Source: Solwaraspora sp. WMMD792
GTDB lineage: Bacteria > Actinomycetota > Actinomycetes > Mycobacteriales > Micromonosporaceae
Assembly: GCF_029626105.1 (NCBI RefSeq)
Contig: NZ_JARUBH010000009.1
Span: forward strand, 6,200,001 to 6,264,000
Length of the DNA: 64,000 nucleotides
Direction: 5' to 3'
Made by a program: the position numbers and the translations under genes. How positions within the stretch are numbered: position 1 is the stretch's first letter; each line of letters opens with the position of its first letter. This document shows, in pieces, positions 8,718-16,663 of the stretch. The notes beneath the pieces are model-generated. The model was given only the letters and a program-made list of their open reading frames with translations. It had not been told where the DNA came from and searched no databases.

Positions 8718-10958
8718 CTACGGTGGGTTACCGCCGGTGCTGAACGGCAGCCCGGCTGCTGCGTCGAGTGGTCGACTCGCTTCGCCGGCCGGTAGCAGCC
8801 CGTCGCGCTGGGTGTCCGTCTGGGTGTCCGTCTGGGTGTCCTCGACGGCCGGCCCGCCCGCGCCGGGTCGCCACCAGTTGGCCCGGCCGAGCAGCGCCAT
8901 CGTGGCCGGTACCAGCAGGCCACGGATGATCGTGGCGTCCACTGCGATCGCCACCGCCATCCCCAGCCCGAACATCTTGATCACCGGGCTCGGGTTGAGC
9001 ACGAAGCTGGCGAAGACGCAGACCATGATCAACGCGGCCGAGGTGATCACCCGACCGGTGGCGGCCAGCCCGGTCCGTACCGACAGCAGGTTGTCACCGG
9101 TCCGTTGCCAGCTCTCACCGACCGCCGTCAGCAGGAACACCTCGTAGTCCATGGACAGGCCGAACAGCAGCGCGAACAGCATCATCGGCACGTACGACTC
9201 GACCGGTACCGGGCCGTCCAGCCCGGTCACCGCGGTCCCCCACCCCCAGACGAACACCGCGACCAGCGCCCCGTACGCGGCACCGACCGACAGCAGATTC
9301 ATCACCGCCGCCTTGACCGCCAGCACGGGCGCCCGGAACGCGAACAGCAGCAGCAACGCGGAGAGCGCCACCACCACGGCGATCACCCACGGCATCCGGT
9401 CGGCGACCCGTTCGGTGAGGTCGGACTTGATCGCCACCGCGCCGGTGACGTGCAGCTGCCCGCCGTCCGGCTGGACGTCCCGCAGCGCCGCCACGGTGTC
9501 CACGGTGGCCGGATCGCTGGGGGCGGTGGTCGGCTGTACCCGCAGCGTGCTCACCCGACCGTCGTCGGAGACGGCCGGTGGCGCGACGGCGGCGACGCCA
9601 CCGGTCGCGGACAGCTCCTGACGCAGCGCCAGCACGCGCGGGTCGTCCGGCCCGGTGGCCGGCGAGTCCCACTCGACGACCACGCTGAGCATGCCGTTGA
9701 CCCCCGGCCCGAACCCTTCGGCCATCAGGTCGTAGCCGAGCCGGGTGGGGCTACCCGGCAGATCGTCGCCGGGGTCGGTCTGCCCCAGCTGCAACCCGAG
9801 CGTCGGCGCCGCCAGCAGGGCCAGCAGGGCGGCGGTGCCGAGGGCGTAGCGGCCGGGGCGGCGGGTGACCCGGTCGGCCAGCCGCCCCCAGAAGGCGCCG
9901 CTGTCACCGCGTCGGCGCAGGCCGGGAACGCGCAGCGCGCCGATCCGGGGGCCGAGTACAGCCAGCAGCGCCGGCAGCAGAGTGGTGGCGGCGGCCACCG
10001 CGACCAGCACCACCAGCCCGGCCGTCCAGCCCAGCGTGGTGAGGATCGGCACCTGGGCGACGGCCAGCCCGCCGAGCGCGACGATCACCGTACCGCCGGC
10101 GAACAGCACCGCACTGCCGGACGAGGCGACCGTGGCGACGATCGCCGGCCCGATCGCCGTACCGTCGTCGAGCAGCGTCCGGTAGCGGGTGACCAGGAAC
10201 AGCGCGTAGTCGATGCCGACACCGAGGCCGATCATCGTGGCCAGGGTGCTCGCCACCCCCGGCATGTCGGTCAGGTGCCCGGCCAGCCCGACCGTGCCGA
10301 CCCCGATCAGCAGCGTGAACAGCCCGGTGAACAGTGGCAACGCGGCGGCGACCAGCCCACCGAAGACCAGCACCAGCACGATCACCGCGACTCCGAGACC
10401 GAGCAGTTCGCTGGTGTGGGTCGCGGCGTCGTGGCGGGCCAGCGCGCCGCCGGGCACGGTCTCGATGCCGGCGTCGCGGGCCGGGGCCGCGGCGTCGACG
10501 ATGTCGTCGGACATCTGCCGGGTGACCGAGCGCGGGCCGACATCCAGCCGTACGGTCGCGTAGCCGATCGTGCCGTCGGCGCTGATCGTGCCGGCTGCGG
10601 CGGCCGGCGGGGTCACCGACACCACGTGCGGTGCCTGCTCGACCCGGTCGAGCGCGGCGGTGACCGCCGCGATGTTCGCCGGGTCGTCCAACCGCCCGTC
10701 GCCCGCTTCGAAGATCAGCTGCCCGCTGGCCTCGTCGCTGCCGGAGAAGTGCTGGTCGAGCAGGTCCCGCCCGATCTGGCCGTCGCTGCCGGGCAGCGAG
10801 ACGTCCTCCTCGGTCGGCCGGCCGAAGCCGGCGATCAACGCGGCCACCGTGACGGCCATCAGCAACCAGGCGCTGATCACCCACCACGGACGCCGTACCA
10901 CCGCGCTGCCGACCGCGCCCATCATCCGGTGGACGGCACCGGTCTCCACCGTGTTCAC
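8718..10958 (-). CDS. MMPL-family RND transporter
   Basis: This is a membrane transporter of the MMPL/RND superfamily, which in actinobacteria exports lipids or hydrophobic compounds using the proton gradient. The 746-residue protein shows the expected order: TM1 near residue 30, an external loop (VSLPGSDGQIGRDLLD onward), five TMs (about 190-345), then a second half repeating this with TMs at about 525-690. The motif GLGVGIDYALFLVTRYR and its second-half counterpart GLSMDYEVFLLTAV carry the acidic residues of the family. The C-terminal tail has a short DTQT repeat. Start: the GTG at 10958 overlaps the upstream TGA as GTGA and has gggag 6 nt before it. It is preferred to an in-frame GTG 5 codons earlier. 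Pairing with an LmeA-like gene points to cell-envelope lipid handling. Confidence 0.88.
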   Translation of the reverse strand: MNTVETGAVHRMMGAVGSAVVRRPWWVISAWLLMAVTVAALIAGFGRPTEEDVSLPGSDGQIGRDLLDQHFSGSDEASGQLIFEAGDGRLDDPANIAAVTAALDRVEQAPHVVSVTPPAAAAGTISADGTIGYATVRLDVGPRSVTRQMSDDIVDAAAPARDAGIETVPGGALARHDAATHTSELLGLGVAVIVLVLVFGGLVAAALPLFTGLFTLLIGVGTVGLAGHLTDMPGVASTLATMIGLGVGIDYALFLVTRYRTLLDDGTAIGPAIVATVASSGSAVLFAGGTVIVALGGLAVAQVPILTTLGWTAGLVVLVAVAAATTLLPALLAVLGPRIGALRVPGLRRRGDSGAFWGRLADRVTRRPGRYALGTAALLALLAAPTLGLQLGQTDPGDDLPGSPTRLGYDLMAEGFGPGVNGMLSVVVEWDSPATGPDDPRVLALRQELSATGGVAAVAPPAVSDDGRVSTLRVQPTTAPSDPATVDTVAALRDVQPDGGQLHVTGAVAIKSDLTERVADRMPWVIAVVVALSALLLLFAFRAPVLAVKAAVMNLLSVGAAYGALVAVFVWGWGTAVTGLDGPVPVESYVPMMLFALLFGLSMDYEVFLLTAVGESWQRTGDNLLSVRTGLAATGRVITSAALIMVCVFASFVLNPSPVIKMFGLGMAVAIAVDATIIRGLLVPATMALLGRANWWRPGAGGPAVEDTQTDTQTDTQRDGLLPAGEASRPLDAAAGLPFSTGGNPP
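8809..8844. repeat. 12-bp tandem repeat in MMPL C-terminal tail
   Basis: About 2.7 copies of tgggtgtccgtc encode the repeated Asp-Thr-Gln-Thr in the cytoplasmic tail of the transporter. Twelve-base units keep the frame, so copy number can vary without disrupting the gene. Confidence 0.7.
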
Positions 10959-11848
10959 GCTGACTCCCTGCACTTGTCGCTCTCTGACGGCGTCGCCCGT
11001 CCGGCGGGCCGTAGGTCGTCCCCGCCGACGGTGACGGACTCGCCGGTGATCTCCAGACGCAGCCCGTCGGCGGTCGCGGTCAGTCCCTGGTACGCCAGCC
11101 CGGCCGGCAGCTCGGGCAGCTCCCGTTCGATCCGGCGCTCGCTGAGGGCACCGGCGCTGAGGGCACCGGGCAGCCGGTCGGCGGAGCGGCGCAGCCCGAA
11201 CACCTCGACCTCCACCGGCTCGATCCGCAACATGCGGCCGTCGAGCACGGGTACGGCGTACACGGTCACCGGCACGGCCTGGCCGAAGATCGTCGCTGTC
11301 ACGTCAACGATCAGCTGACCGTTGTCGCTGCCGCGAATCCGCACGTCGGCCCCGGAAAGCAGGCCGCCGACGGGGTCGTCGGCCTCGTCGTCGGCCCGGT
11401 CGGCGGCTCCGTTGTCGGCTCGGTCGTCGGCGAGTGAGTCGAGGCGCGCGAGGTCGACCGTGAGCGCGGCGTACAGCCGGCCGATCCGGATCTCGACGTG
11501 GCCCGACCCGGCGGCGCCGGCACCGGCCGCCGTCAGGTCGCCGTCGAACTCGACGTCGGAAACCTCGGCGGTGATCCCGGCGATCGGCAGTTCGCTTTCG
11601 CCGAAGCGGTCGGCGGTGACGGTGAGACCGGCGAACCGGCCGGCCAACACCTGCGTCACGAAGGGGAAGCCGTGTACATCGACCTGCGGCGGCTCGGCCA
11701 GCCCGAGGACACAGCCGGCGGTGTCGGCGAGCCGGGCGCCGACCACGCCGGCGGCGATCCGGTCCGCGACGACGAGACTCCCGGGGATCAGCAGTGCCGC
11801 GGTGAGCAGCAGCCATCCTCGCCGGTTGCGAGGTCTCCAGATGCGCAT
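10955..11848 (-). CDS. LmeA-like DUF2993 phospholipid-binding protein
   Basis: This 297-residue protein starts with a basic N-terminus and one hydrophobic segment (LLLTAALLIPGSLVVADRI, residues about 13-32), a signal peptide or anchor. The DUF2993 domain follows, with its typical opening (VDVHGFPFVTQVLAGRFAGL). The characterised mycobacterial homologue LmeA binds phospholipid in the periplasm and supports lipomannan elongation; extending that role here is inference. A run of Asp/Ala (about residues 145-165) forms an acidic low-complexity insertion. The stop codon overlaps the MMPL start by 4 nt, indicating translational coupling. Start: ATG at 11820 (inside the signal region) or the earlier 11848; the longer form is given because it supplies the basic n-region. 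Confidence 0.75.
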   Translation of the reverse strand: MRIWRPRNRRGWLLLTAALLIPGSLVVADRIAAGVVGARLADTAGCVLGLAEPPQVDVHGFPFVTQVLAGRFAGLTVTADRFGESELPIAGITAEVSDVEFDGDLTAAGAGAAGSGHVEIRIGRLYAALTVDLARLDSLADDRADNGAADRADDEADDPVGGLLSGADVRIRGSDNGQLIVDVTATIFGQAVPVTVYAVPVLDGRMLRIEPVEVEVFGLRRSADRLPGALSAGALSERRIERELPELPAGLAYQGLTATADGLRLEITGESVTVGGDDLRPAGRATPSESDKCRESA

Positions 11849-11996
11849 GCCCCGATCACACCCGGCTGCGGTGCAAGCCGGACGTGAGTTCGATGAGAAC
11901 CCGTTAAGAACTGGGTCCCTGTCGTTTTCTGCCAGCGGCTTCGGCGTCGATACGGTGGTCGAGTCGTAGATGTCGTAGATGCAGCGAGGAGGCCGG

Positions 11997-12167
11997 GTGT
12001 CTGATCCAGCCGCTCTCAGCCGTTGTCAGCCGTTGGTGACCAAGGGCCTGGTCAAACTCGCCACGACCACGACGAACGACCTGGACCGACTCCCGCGTTA
12101 CGACGTGCCTGAGGACGCGTCACCGCTGGACCTGCTGATCGAGGCCCGCGAGGACGAAGACCGTTGA
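11997..12167 (+). CDS. Small hypothetical protein (56 aa)
   Basis: The GTG at 11997 has a strong ribosome site (gaggagg) 5 nt upstream and opens a 56-codon frame ending in an acidic tail (LDLLIEAREDEDR). Composition and codon use look coding, with G/C-rich third positions. No family is recognised. It lies alone between the divergent LmeA-like gene and the convergent SEC-C gene. An upstream in-frame ATG at 11979 is less likely. Confidence 0.5.
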   Translation: MSDPAALSRCQPLVTKGLVKLATTTTNDLDRLPRYDVPEDASPLDLLIEAREDEDR

Positions 12168-12192
12168 TCTAGTTCGCTGGTCGGATAACCCG

Positions 12193-13155
12193 TTACGAGA
12201 CCAGACCTGCTCGGCCGCAGCACTTCTTGTACTTGGTACCCGACCCGCACCAGCACGGATCGTTGCGTCCCGGCGGCCAGACGATGGTGTCCTGGTCGGC
12301 GGCCAGCCTGGCGTACCGGGTCTTCACCGCCGAGTCGAGCGGCGACTCACCGATCCGCTCGGCGAACTCCGACAACCCGGCAACCGTGGCCGGCACCACG
12401 CGGATCGCCGGCACCCCGCTCTCGGCCAGGCCGCGCCAGCGACGCTCCGCCGCCGGGAAGTACTCCTCGTCAGGGTCGACGTACGCGTCGGGCCACCGGC
12501 GGCGGGCCTCGGCCCGCTCGGCGCGCTGAAACACCAGCAGCCGCAACTGATCGGGTATCCGACCCGACTCGAAGTGCTCACGCGCCTCGTCCAACGTCGT
12601 CGGCAGTCCGGTCGGCTCGGCCGTCTGCTGCGCCGGTGCCGCCGGAGCTATCTCGTCGGTGGCGTCGGCCGGCAACCCGAGCCGGCGCCGGACCTCGCGC
12701 CGGGCCCGGACCAGCACCGACGACATCCGCATCCAGCCGTTCGGCCCGCGTAGCGCCTCGAGATCGTCGGGCGTCAGGCGGGCGACGGCCCGGTCGTACC
12801 ATTCCAGCGCCGCCGGCAGGTCACCGCGTTCGGCCAGCAACTCGGCGACGAGAGTGCACTGCCCCTCACTGAGGTCAGGGTCGCGGGCGAGCCGGTCCAG
12901 CTCCGCGTACGCCTCGCTGTCCGCTCCTGATTCGAACTCGATCCCGGCCAGGTCGCACCGCGCGTAGCAACCGTCCTCGCCGCCCGTCGCGATCAGCTCG
13001 GCGAGCAGCTTGCGTGCCCGGTCGAGTTGGCCGGCCGCCCGCCACGCCTCGGCCGCTTCCAGCAGGAGCTCGGCCCGCTCGTCCGGATACTTCTCCGCGT
13101 CGGCTTCAATCGCCGCCGCCCGCGCGGCGGCTTGGTTCGCCGGTTTCGTCGCCAC
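12193..13155 (-). CDS. SEC-C zinc-motif protein with TPR-like helices
   Basis: This 320-residue protein has helical repeat-like segments (about residues 20-150, e.g. AEAWRAAGQLDRARKLLAEL and ERGDLPAALEWYDRA). It ends in a SEC-C metal-binding motif with the cysteine pattern NDPCWCGSGTKYKKCCG. That motif, first known from the SecA C-terminus, binds zinc and mediates protein contacts. The combination suggests an adaptor protein, but the partner is unknown. Start: GTG at 13155. It is divergently arranged to the yefM-yoeB operon with about 157 bp between, and its 3' end faces the small gene at 12 kb. Confidence 0.8.
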   Translation of the reverse strand: MATKPANQAAARAAAIEADAEKYPDERAELLLEAAEAWRAAGQLDRARKLLAELIATGGEDGCYARCDLAGIEFESGADSEAYAELDRLARDPDLSEGQCTLVAELLAERGDLPAALEWYDRAVARLTPDDLEALRGPNGWMRMSSVLVRARREVRRRLGLPADATDEIAPAAPAQQTAEPTGLPTTLDEAREHFESGRIPDQLRLLVFQRAERAEARRRWPDAYVDPDEEYFPAAERRWRGLAESGVPAIRVVPATVAGLSEFAERIGESPLDSAVKTRYARLAADQDTIVWPPGRNDPCWCGSGTKYKKCCGRAGLVS

Positions 13156-13279
13156 GGCCGGAGACCGTACCCGCTGTGCCCGCCGACGTCACCGCGACAC
13201 TCCCGCCCGGCGCTGCTCGTCAACCGCAAGCCGCTACGGGGGTGCGAGGGAGCATTCTGGCAGCGGAGTCCGGCAAGTG

Positions 13280-13295
13280 GTACCGTATCCGGTAC
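13280..13295. promoter_or_regulatory. Palindromic operator upstream of yefM-yoeB
   Basis: Two perfect arms GTACCG and CGGTAC are separated by TATC, ending 17 nt before the yefM GTG. YefM-type antitoxins repress their own operon by binding short palindromes with a GTAC-like core, so this is the expected operator. It probably overlaps the -10 region, and a strong ribosome site (gaggagg) follows it. Confidence 0.6.
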
Positions 13296-13312
13296 AAGAT
13301 TGAGGAGGTGTC

Positions 13313-13570
13313 GTGGCGGCGGCGATCAGTGCGAGCGAGGCCCGCAAGACCCTGTTCCCGCTCATCGAGCGGGTCAACGAGGACCACACCCCGATTGAGA
13401 TCGTCTCCAAGCGGGGCAACGCAGTGCTGGTGAGCAAGGAGGACTGGGATTCGATCATGGAGACGAACTACCTGCTCCGGACGCCTGCCAACGCGAATCA
13501 CCTGATGGAGAGCATCGATCAGTGGCGGGCCGGGACCGCCGTCGAGCGTGACCTGGGTCTCGACGAGTGA
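13313..13570 (+). CDS. yefM: YefM/Phd-family antitoxin
   Basis: This 85-residue protein has the conserved N-terminal pattern of YefM antitoxins: AISASEARKTLFPLIERVNE, then ITSK-like EIVSKRGNAVLVSKEDWDSI, and a helical segment (ETNYLLRTPANANHLMESI) that packs on the toxin. It neutralises YoeB by direct binding and represses its own promoter. The start at GTG 13313 follows a gaggagg site. Its TGA overlaps the toxin GTG by 4 nt, the standard coupling that keeps antitoxin in excess. Length and layout are typical. Confidence 0.92.
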   Translation: MAAAISASEARKTLFPLIERVNEDHTPIEIVSKRGNAVLVSKEDWDSIMETNYLLRTPANANHLMESIDQWRAGTAVERDLGLDE

Positions 13571-13827
13571 AGCTCACCTGGACCGACAACGCCTGGGCCG
13601 ACTACCTGTACTGGCAGACCCACGACCGCAAGACGCTAAGGCGAATCAACGCCCTGATTTCCGATATCAAGCGGGACCCTGACGGGCCAGGCATCGGCAA
13701 GCCCGAGATTCTTCGGAACAACCTTGCCGGCCTGCGGTCGCGGCGCATCGACGATGAGCACCGTCTGGTGTACGCGGTCGAGCAGGGGGCAATCACTGTC
13801 ATTTCATGCCGTTACCGCTACGAGTGA
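13567..13827 (+). CDS. yoeB: YoeB-family mRNA interferase toxin
   Basis: YoeB is a RelE-superfamily ribosome-dependent endoribonuclease that cuts mRNA in the A site. The 86-residue protein shows the family pattern: W-DNAWADYLYWQ near the N-terminus, LISDIKRDPDGPGIGKPE in the middle, then LRSRRIDDEHRLVYAVE, with the catalytic His and the final aromatic (CRYRYE). All key features appear intact, so the toxin is probably active. The last 29 bp overlap antisense the 3' end of the histidine kinase gene on the other strand, so a readthrough transcript from either side would be antisense to the other. Confidence 0.93.
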   Translation: MKLTWTDNAWADYLYWQTHDRKTLRRINALISDIKRDPDGPGIGKPEILRNNLAGLRSRRIDDEHRLVYAVEQGAITVISCRYRYE

Positions 13828-15298
13828 CGCCAGCGGCACCGGCCGGCGCGGCCGGGACGGTGAACCAGATGGTGGTCCCGCCGCCGGGAGTGGTGTCGGC
13901 GCCGACCTCGCCGCCGAGAGCCCGTACCGTGTCGGCGACGATCGCCAACCCGAGCCCGCTACCCTCGGCGGCGCCGCCCGCCGCGCCCGCCCGGTAGAAG
14001 CGGTCGAAGATCCGTTCGGCGGCCTCCGGCGTCAGCCCCGGCCCGGTGTCCGACACCGCCACCCGGACCCGCCCGGCGTCGGCGTGCACCGACACCTCGG
14101 CGTTCGCCTCGACCGGCGTGTGCGCCCGTACGTTGGCCAGCAGGTTCGCCAGCACCCGCCGCAGCGCGTCCGCGTCGCCGGCGACGAGCAGATGTGGTGG
14201 CGAGTCCAGCGCGATCACCCGTTCCGGTTCGACGGCGAGCGCGTCGGCGATCGCGTCGCGGGCCAGCACAGCGATGTCGACCGGATCGTCCTGCAACTGC
14301 GGCTCGGCGTCCAACCGGGCCAGAAACAGCAGGTCGGACACCATTGTGGACATCCGGGCGGCCTCGTCGTCGAGCCGGCGCAGCACGTCCGGCCGGCGCT
14401 GTTCGTCGACCATGCCGCCGCGTAGCAGCTGGGTGTAGCCGCGGATCACGGTCAGCGGGGTGCGCAGCTCGTGCGACGCGTCCGCGACGAACGACCGCAT
14501 CCGCTGCTCGGAACGTTCCCGCACGGCCAGCGCGGCGAGGATCCGGTCCAGCATGCCGTTGACCGCCAGGGTCAGCCGGCCGGCTTCGGTACGCCGTACC
14601 CGTCGGGGGTCGTCGGTGATCGGCACCCGGCGGTCCAACTGCCCCCCGGCGATCGCGTCGGCGGTCCGCGCGATGTCGTCCAACGGCCGCATCCGGGCCA
14701 CGATCAGCATCCGGGCCAGAAACGCCAGCAGTACGGCGACCGCCACCGAGACCAGCACCTCGATGCCGAGCAGCCGCGCCACGGTCTCCCGGACCGGGGA
14801 CAGCGGCAGCCCCAGCAGCACCACGCCGGGGCCGGCGTCGACGGTCACCACCCGGTACACCCCTTCCGGGGTGGTGATGCTGGTCAGCGGGGACTGCCCG
14901 CCGGGCGGCGGGGCCGGTGCGGCGTCCAGCAGCGGGGTCGCCGGCACCGGCGCGGTGGACGCGAACCGGGTCAGCTCGCCGTCACCGGTCCGGATCTCCA
15001 CCAGGAACTCGGTGGGGCCGATCACCGCGCGTACCGTCTGGTCCCGCTGGTCCCGTTCGCCGACCCGGGCGATCTGCCGGCTGCCGCTGGCGACCAGCGC
15101 GGCGGCCGTGGTGAGCTGCTCGTCGGTCCGGTCCATCAGCTGCTGGCGCAACGCGACCGCGCTGACCCCGCCGGTGATCAGCAGCGCGGCGCAGGTGAGC
15201 GCGACGGTGGCGGCGATCAGTGACCCGCGCAGCGACCAGCGCGGCGCCCGGCGGGTGCGACCGTGCGGTGCCCGGCGGGTGCGACTGCGCGGTGCCAC
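13799..15298 (-). CDS. Sensor histidine kinase (HAMP-HisKA-HATPase)
   Basis: This is the membrane sensor of a two-component system; it phosphorylates the response regulator encoded immediately upstream. The 499 residues comprise TM1 (about 27-48), an external sensing region (about 50-165, no known domain), TM2 (about 170-190), HAMP (RMRPLDDIARTADAIAGGQLD), and HisKA with SHELRTPL (phospho-accepting His276). The ATPase follows with N-box NLLANVRAH, G1 DTGPGL and G2 GLGLAI. Domain order and motifs are complete. The GTG at 15298 is 3 nt after the regulator stop codon. The 3' end overlaps yoeB in antisense. The stimulus is unknown. Confidence 0.93.
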   Translation of the reverse strand: MAPRSRTRRAPHGRTRRAPRWSLRGSLIAATVALTCAALLITGGVSAVALRQQLMDRTDEQLTTAAALVASGSRQIARVGERDQRDQTVRAVIGPTEFLVEIRTGDGELTRFASTAPVPATPLLDAAPAPPPGGQSPLTSITTPEGVYRVVTVDAGPGVVLLGLPLSPVRETVARLLGIEVLVSVAVAVLLAFLARMLIVARMRPLDDIARTADAIAGGQLDRRVPITDDPRRVRRTEAGRLTLAVNGMLDRILAALAVRERSEQRMRSFVADASHELRTPLTVIRGYTQLLRGGMVDEQRRPDVLRRLDDEAARMSTMVSDLLFLARLDAEPQLQDDPVDIAVLARDAIADALAVEPERVIALDSPPHLLVAGDADALRRVLANLLANVRAHTPVEANAEVSVHADAGRVRVAVSDTGPGLTPEAAERIFDRFYRAGAAGGAAEGSGLGLAIVADTVRALGGEVGADTTPGGGTTIWFTVPAAPAGAAGVTRSGNGMK

Positions 15299-15301
15299 GC
15301 C

Positions 15302-16051
15302 TCACCCCTGCACGGCGGTACGCAGCGCGTAGCCGAAGCCGCGGTGGGTGACGATCAGCGGCTCACCCAGTGGGTCCAGTTTGCGGCGCAGGTAGCCGAT
15401 GTAGGTGTCGACGACGTTCGACTCGCCACCGAAGTCGTAGCGCCACACCGCCTCCAGGATCTGGCTGCGGGACAACACCCGGCCGGAGTTGAGCATCAGA
15501 TACCGCAGCAGTTTGAACTCGGTCGGCGACAACTGGACCGGGGCGCCGGCCCGCTGCACCAGCAAGGTGTCCTCGTCCAGCTCCAGGTCGGCGTAGCGCA
15601 GCACGGGACCGGCCCGACCGGCCGTGCCAGCCGGATCGCCCGGCCCGGTGGGACCGTCTCGGCCGGCGGTGCCGGAGCCGACCCGGCGCAGCACCGCCCG
15701 TACCCGGGCCAGCAGTTCCTCCACCGCGAACGGCTTGGTCAGGTAGTCGTCACTGCCGAGGGTGAGCCCGGAGACCAGGTCGCGGCGGGCGTCGCGGGCG
15801 GTCAGGAAGACGATGCCGAACCGGTGGCCGCGTTGCCGTAGCCGTCGGCACAGGTCGAACCCGTCGCCGTCGGGCAGCATCACGTCGAGTACGACGAGAT
15901 CCGGTCGCCCCGACTCGGCGAGCTGCTCCGCCTGCGCCACGGTGGTCGCGGAGTCGACGGCGAAGCCGTGGAAGGTGAGCACGGTGACCAGCATGTCGAC
16001 GATGTTCGGTTGGTCGTCGACGACCAGGATGCGCGCCGATGCGTTGCCCAT
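15302..16051 (-). CDS. OmpR/PhoB-family response regulator
   Basis: This DNA-binding response regulator has 249 residues. The receiver domain (about 8-122) carries acidic residues D12/D13, phospho-acceptor D56 in LVVLDVMLP, and the conserved lysine in YLTKPF. The C-terminal winged helix (about 150-245) contains LSPTEFKLLRYLMLNSGRV and the recognition part VVDTYIGYLRRKLD. The linker is extended by a Gly/Pro-rich stretch (GTAGRDGPTGPGDPAGTAGR). It is the first gene of the pair with the histidine kinase, and phosphorylation by that kinase is expected. The targets are not evident. Confidence 0.93.
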   Translation of the reverse strand: MGNASARILVVDDQPNIVDMLVTVLTFHGFAVDSATTVAQAEQLAESGRPDLVVLDVMLPDGDGFDLCRRLRQRGHRFGIVFLTARDARRDLVSGLTLGSDDYLTKPFAVEELLARVRAVLRRVGSGTAGRDGPTGPGDPAGTAGRAGPVLRYADLELDEDTLLVQRAGAPVQLSPTEFKLLRYLMLNSGRVLSRSQILEAVWRYDFGGESNVVDTYIGYLRRKLDPLGEPLIVTHRGFGYALRTAVQG

Positions 16052-16120
16052 GTCTGCTGATCAGATCACGCAATCATGGGAGAAGGATGAGAACCGGCGG
16101 CACCGGTCAGCCGTGGCCCG

Positions 16121-16588
16121 TCACAGGCAGCACCAGCAGTAGAGGTGGTCACCGGCGTCGCGGGCTCGTCGGGCGAGACCGGCGATCGCCTCGATCACCG
16201 GGACAAGCTCGCCTTCGGGCAGTGGGCCGGAGTGGGCGAACTCGTCGATCCGCCCCCACCGCGCCGACAGCTCCGGCAGCTGGCCGTCGCTGATCGAGGC
16301 GAGGGTGTCCCGGGTGGCGTCGTCGAGGCTGAACAACCACGGGCCTTCCTCCTCTGGACTCCAGAGCAGCCGGCTCTGCACCAGGCCGGCCCGCCAGGGC
16401 GCGTCGCGGACGAAGCTGACGAGCTGGCCGAGAGCGACCGGAGGGTCGATCCACTTGAGGTCGACGGCGTCCACGGCAACGCCGTCGGCGCCGGCAGCGC
16501 GGGCGACCGGCCCGCCGGCGAGCTCGTCCATCAGCGCGATCGCCGCGTCGTCGTCGGTGGACCGGAAGTAGTCGTACAGCACACCCAT
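16121..16588 (-). CDS. Hypothetical protein (155 aa)
   Basis: A soluble 155-residue protein, opening MGVLYDYFRSTDDDAAIALM and ending in a Cys-rich tail (HLYCWCCL). It has many Trp and acidic residues, which suggests a globular cytoplasmic protein. I recall similar unnamed proteins in actinomycetes but no function. The frame is open far upstream, but ATG 16588 has a gaggtg ribosome site and starts the recognisable part. It lies between the two-component system and a divergent secreted protein. Confidence 0.7.
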   Translation of the reverse strand: MGVLYDYFRSTDDDAAIALMDELAGGPVARAAGADGVAVDAVDLKWIDPPVALGQLVSFVRDAPWRAGLVQSRLLWSPEEEGPWLFSLDDATRDTLASISDGQLPELSARWGRIDEFAHSGPLPEGELVPVIEAIAGLARRARDAGDHLYCWCCL

Positions 16589-16663
16589 GCCGGTCACCTC
16601 ACCACATGGATGCGACAGAAGAATCAGGCAACCGACCGCGGTACGTGACGCGTCGTCTCCTAC

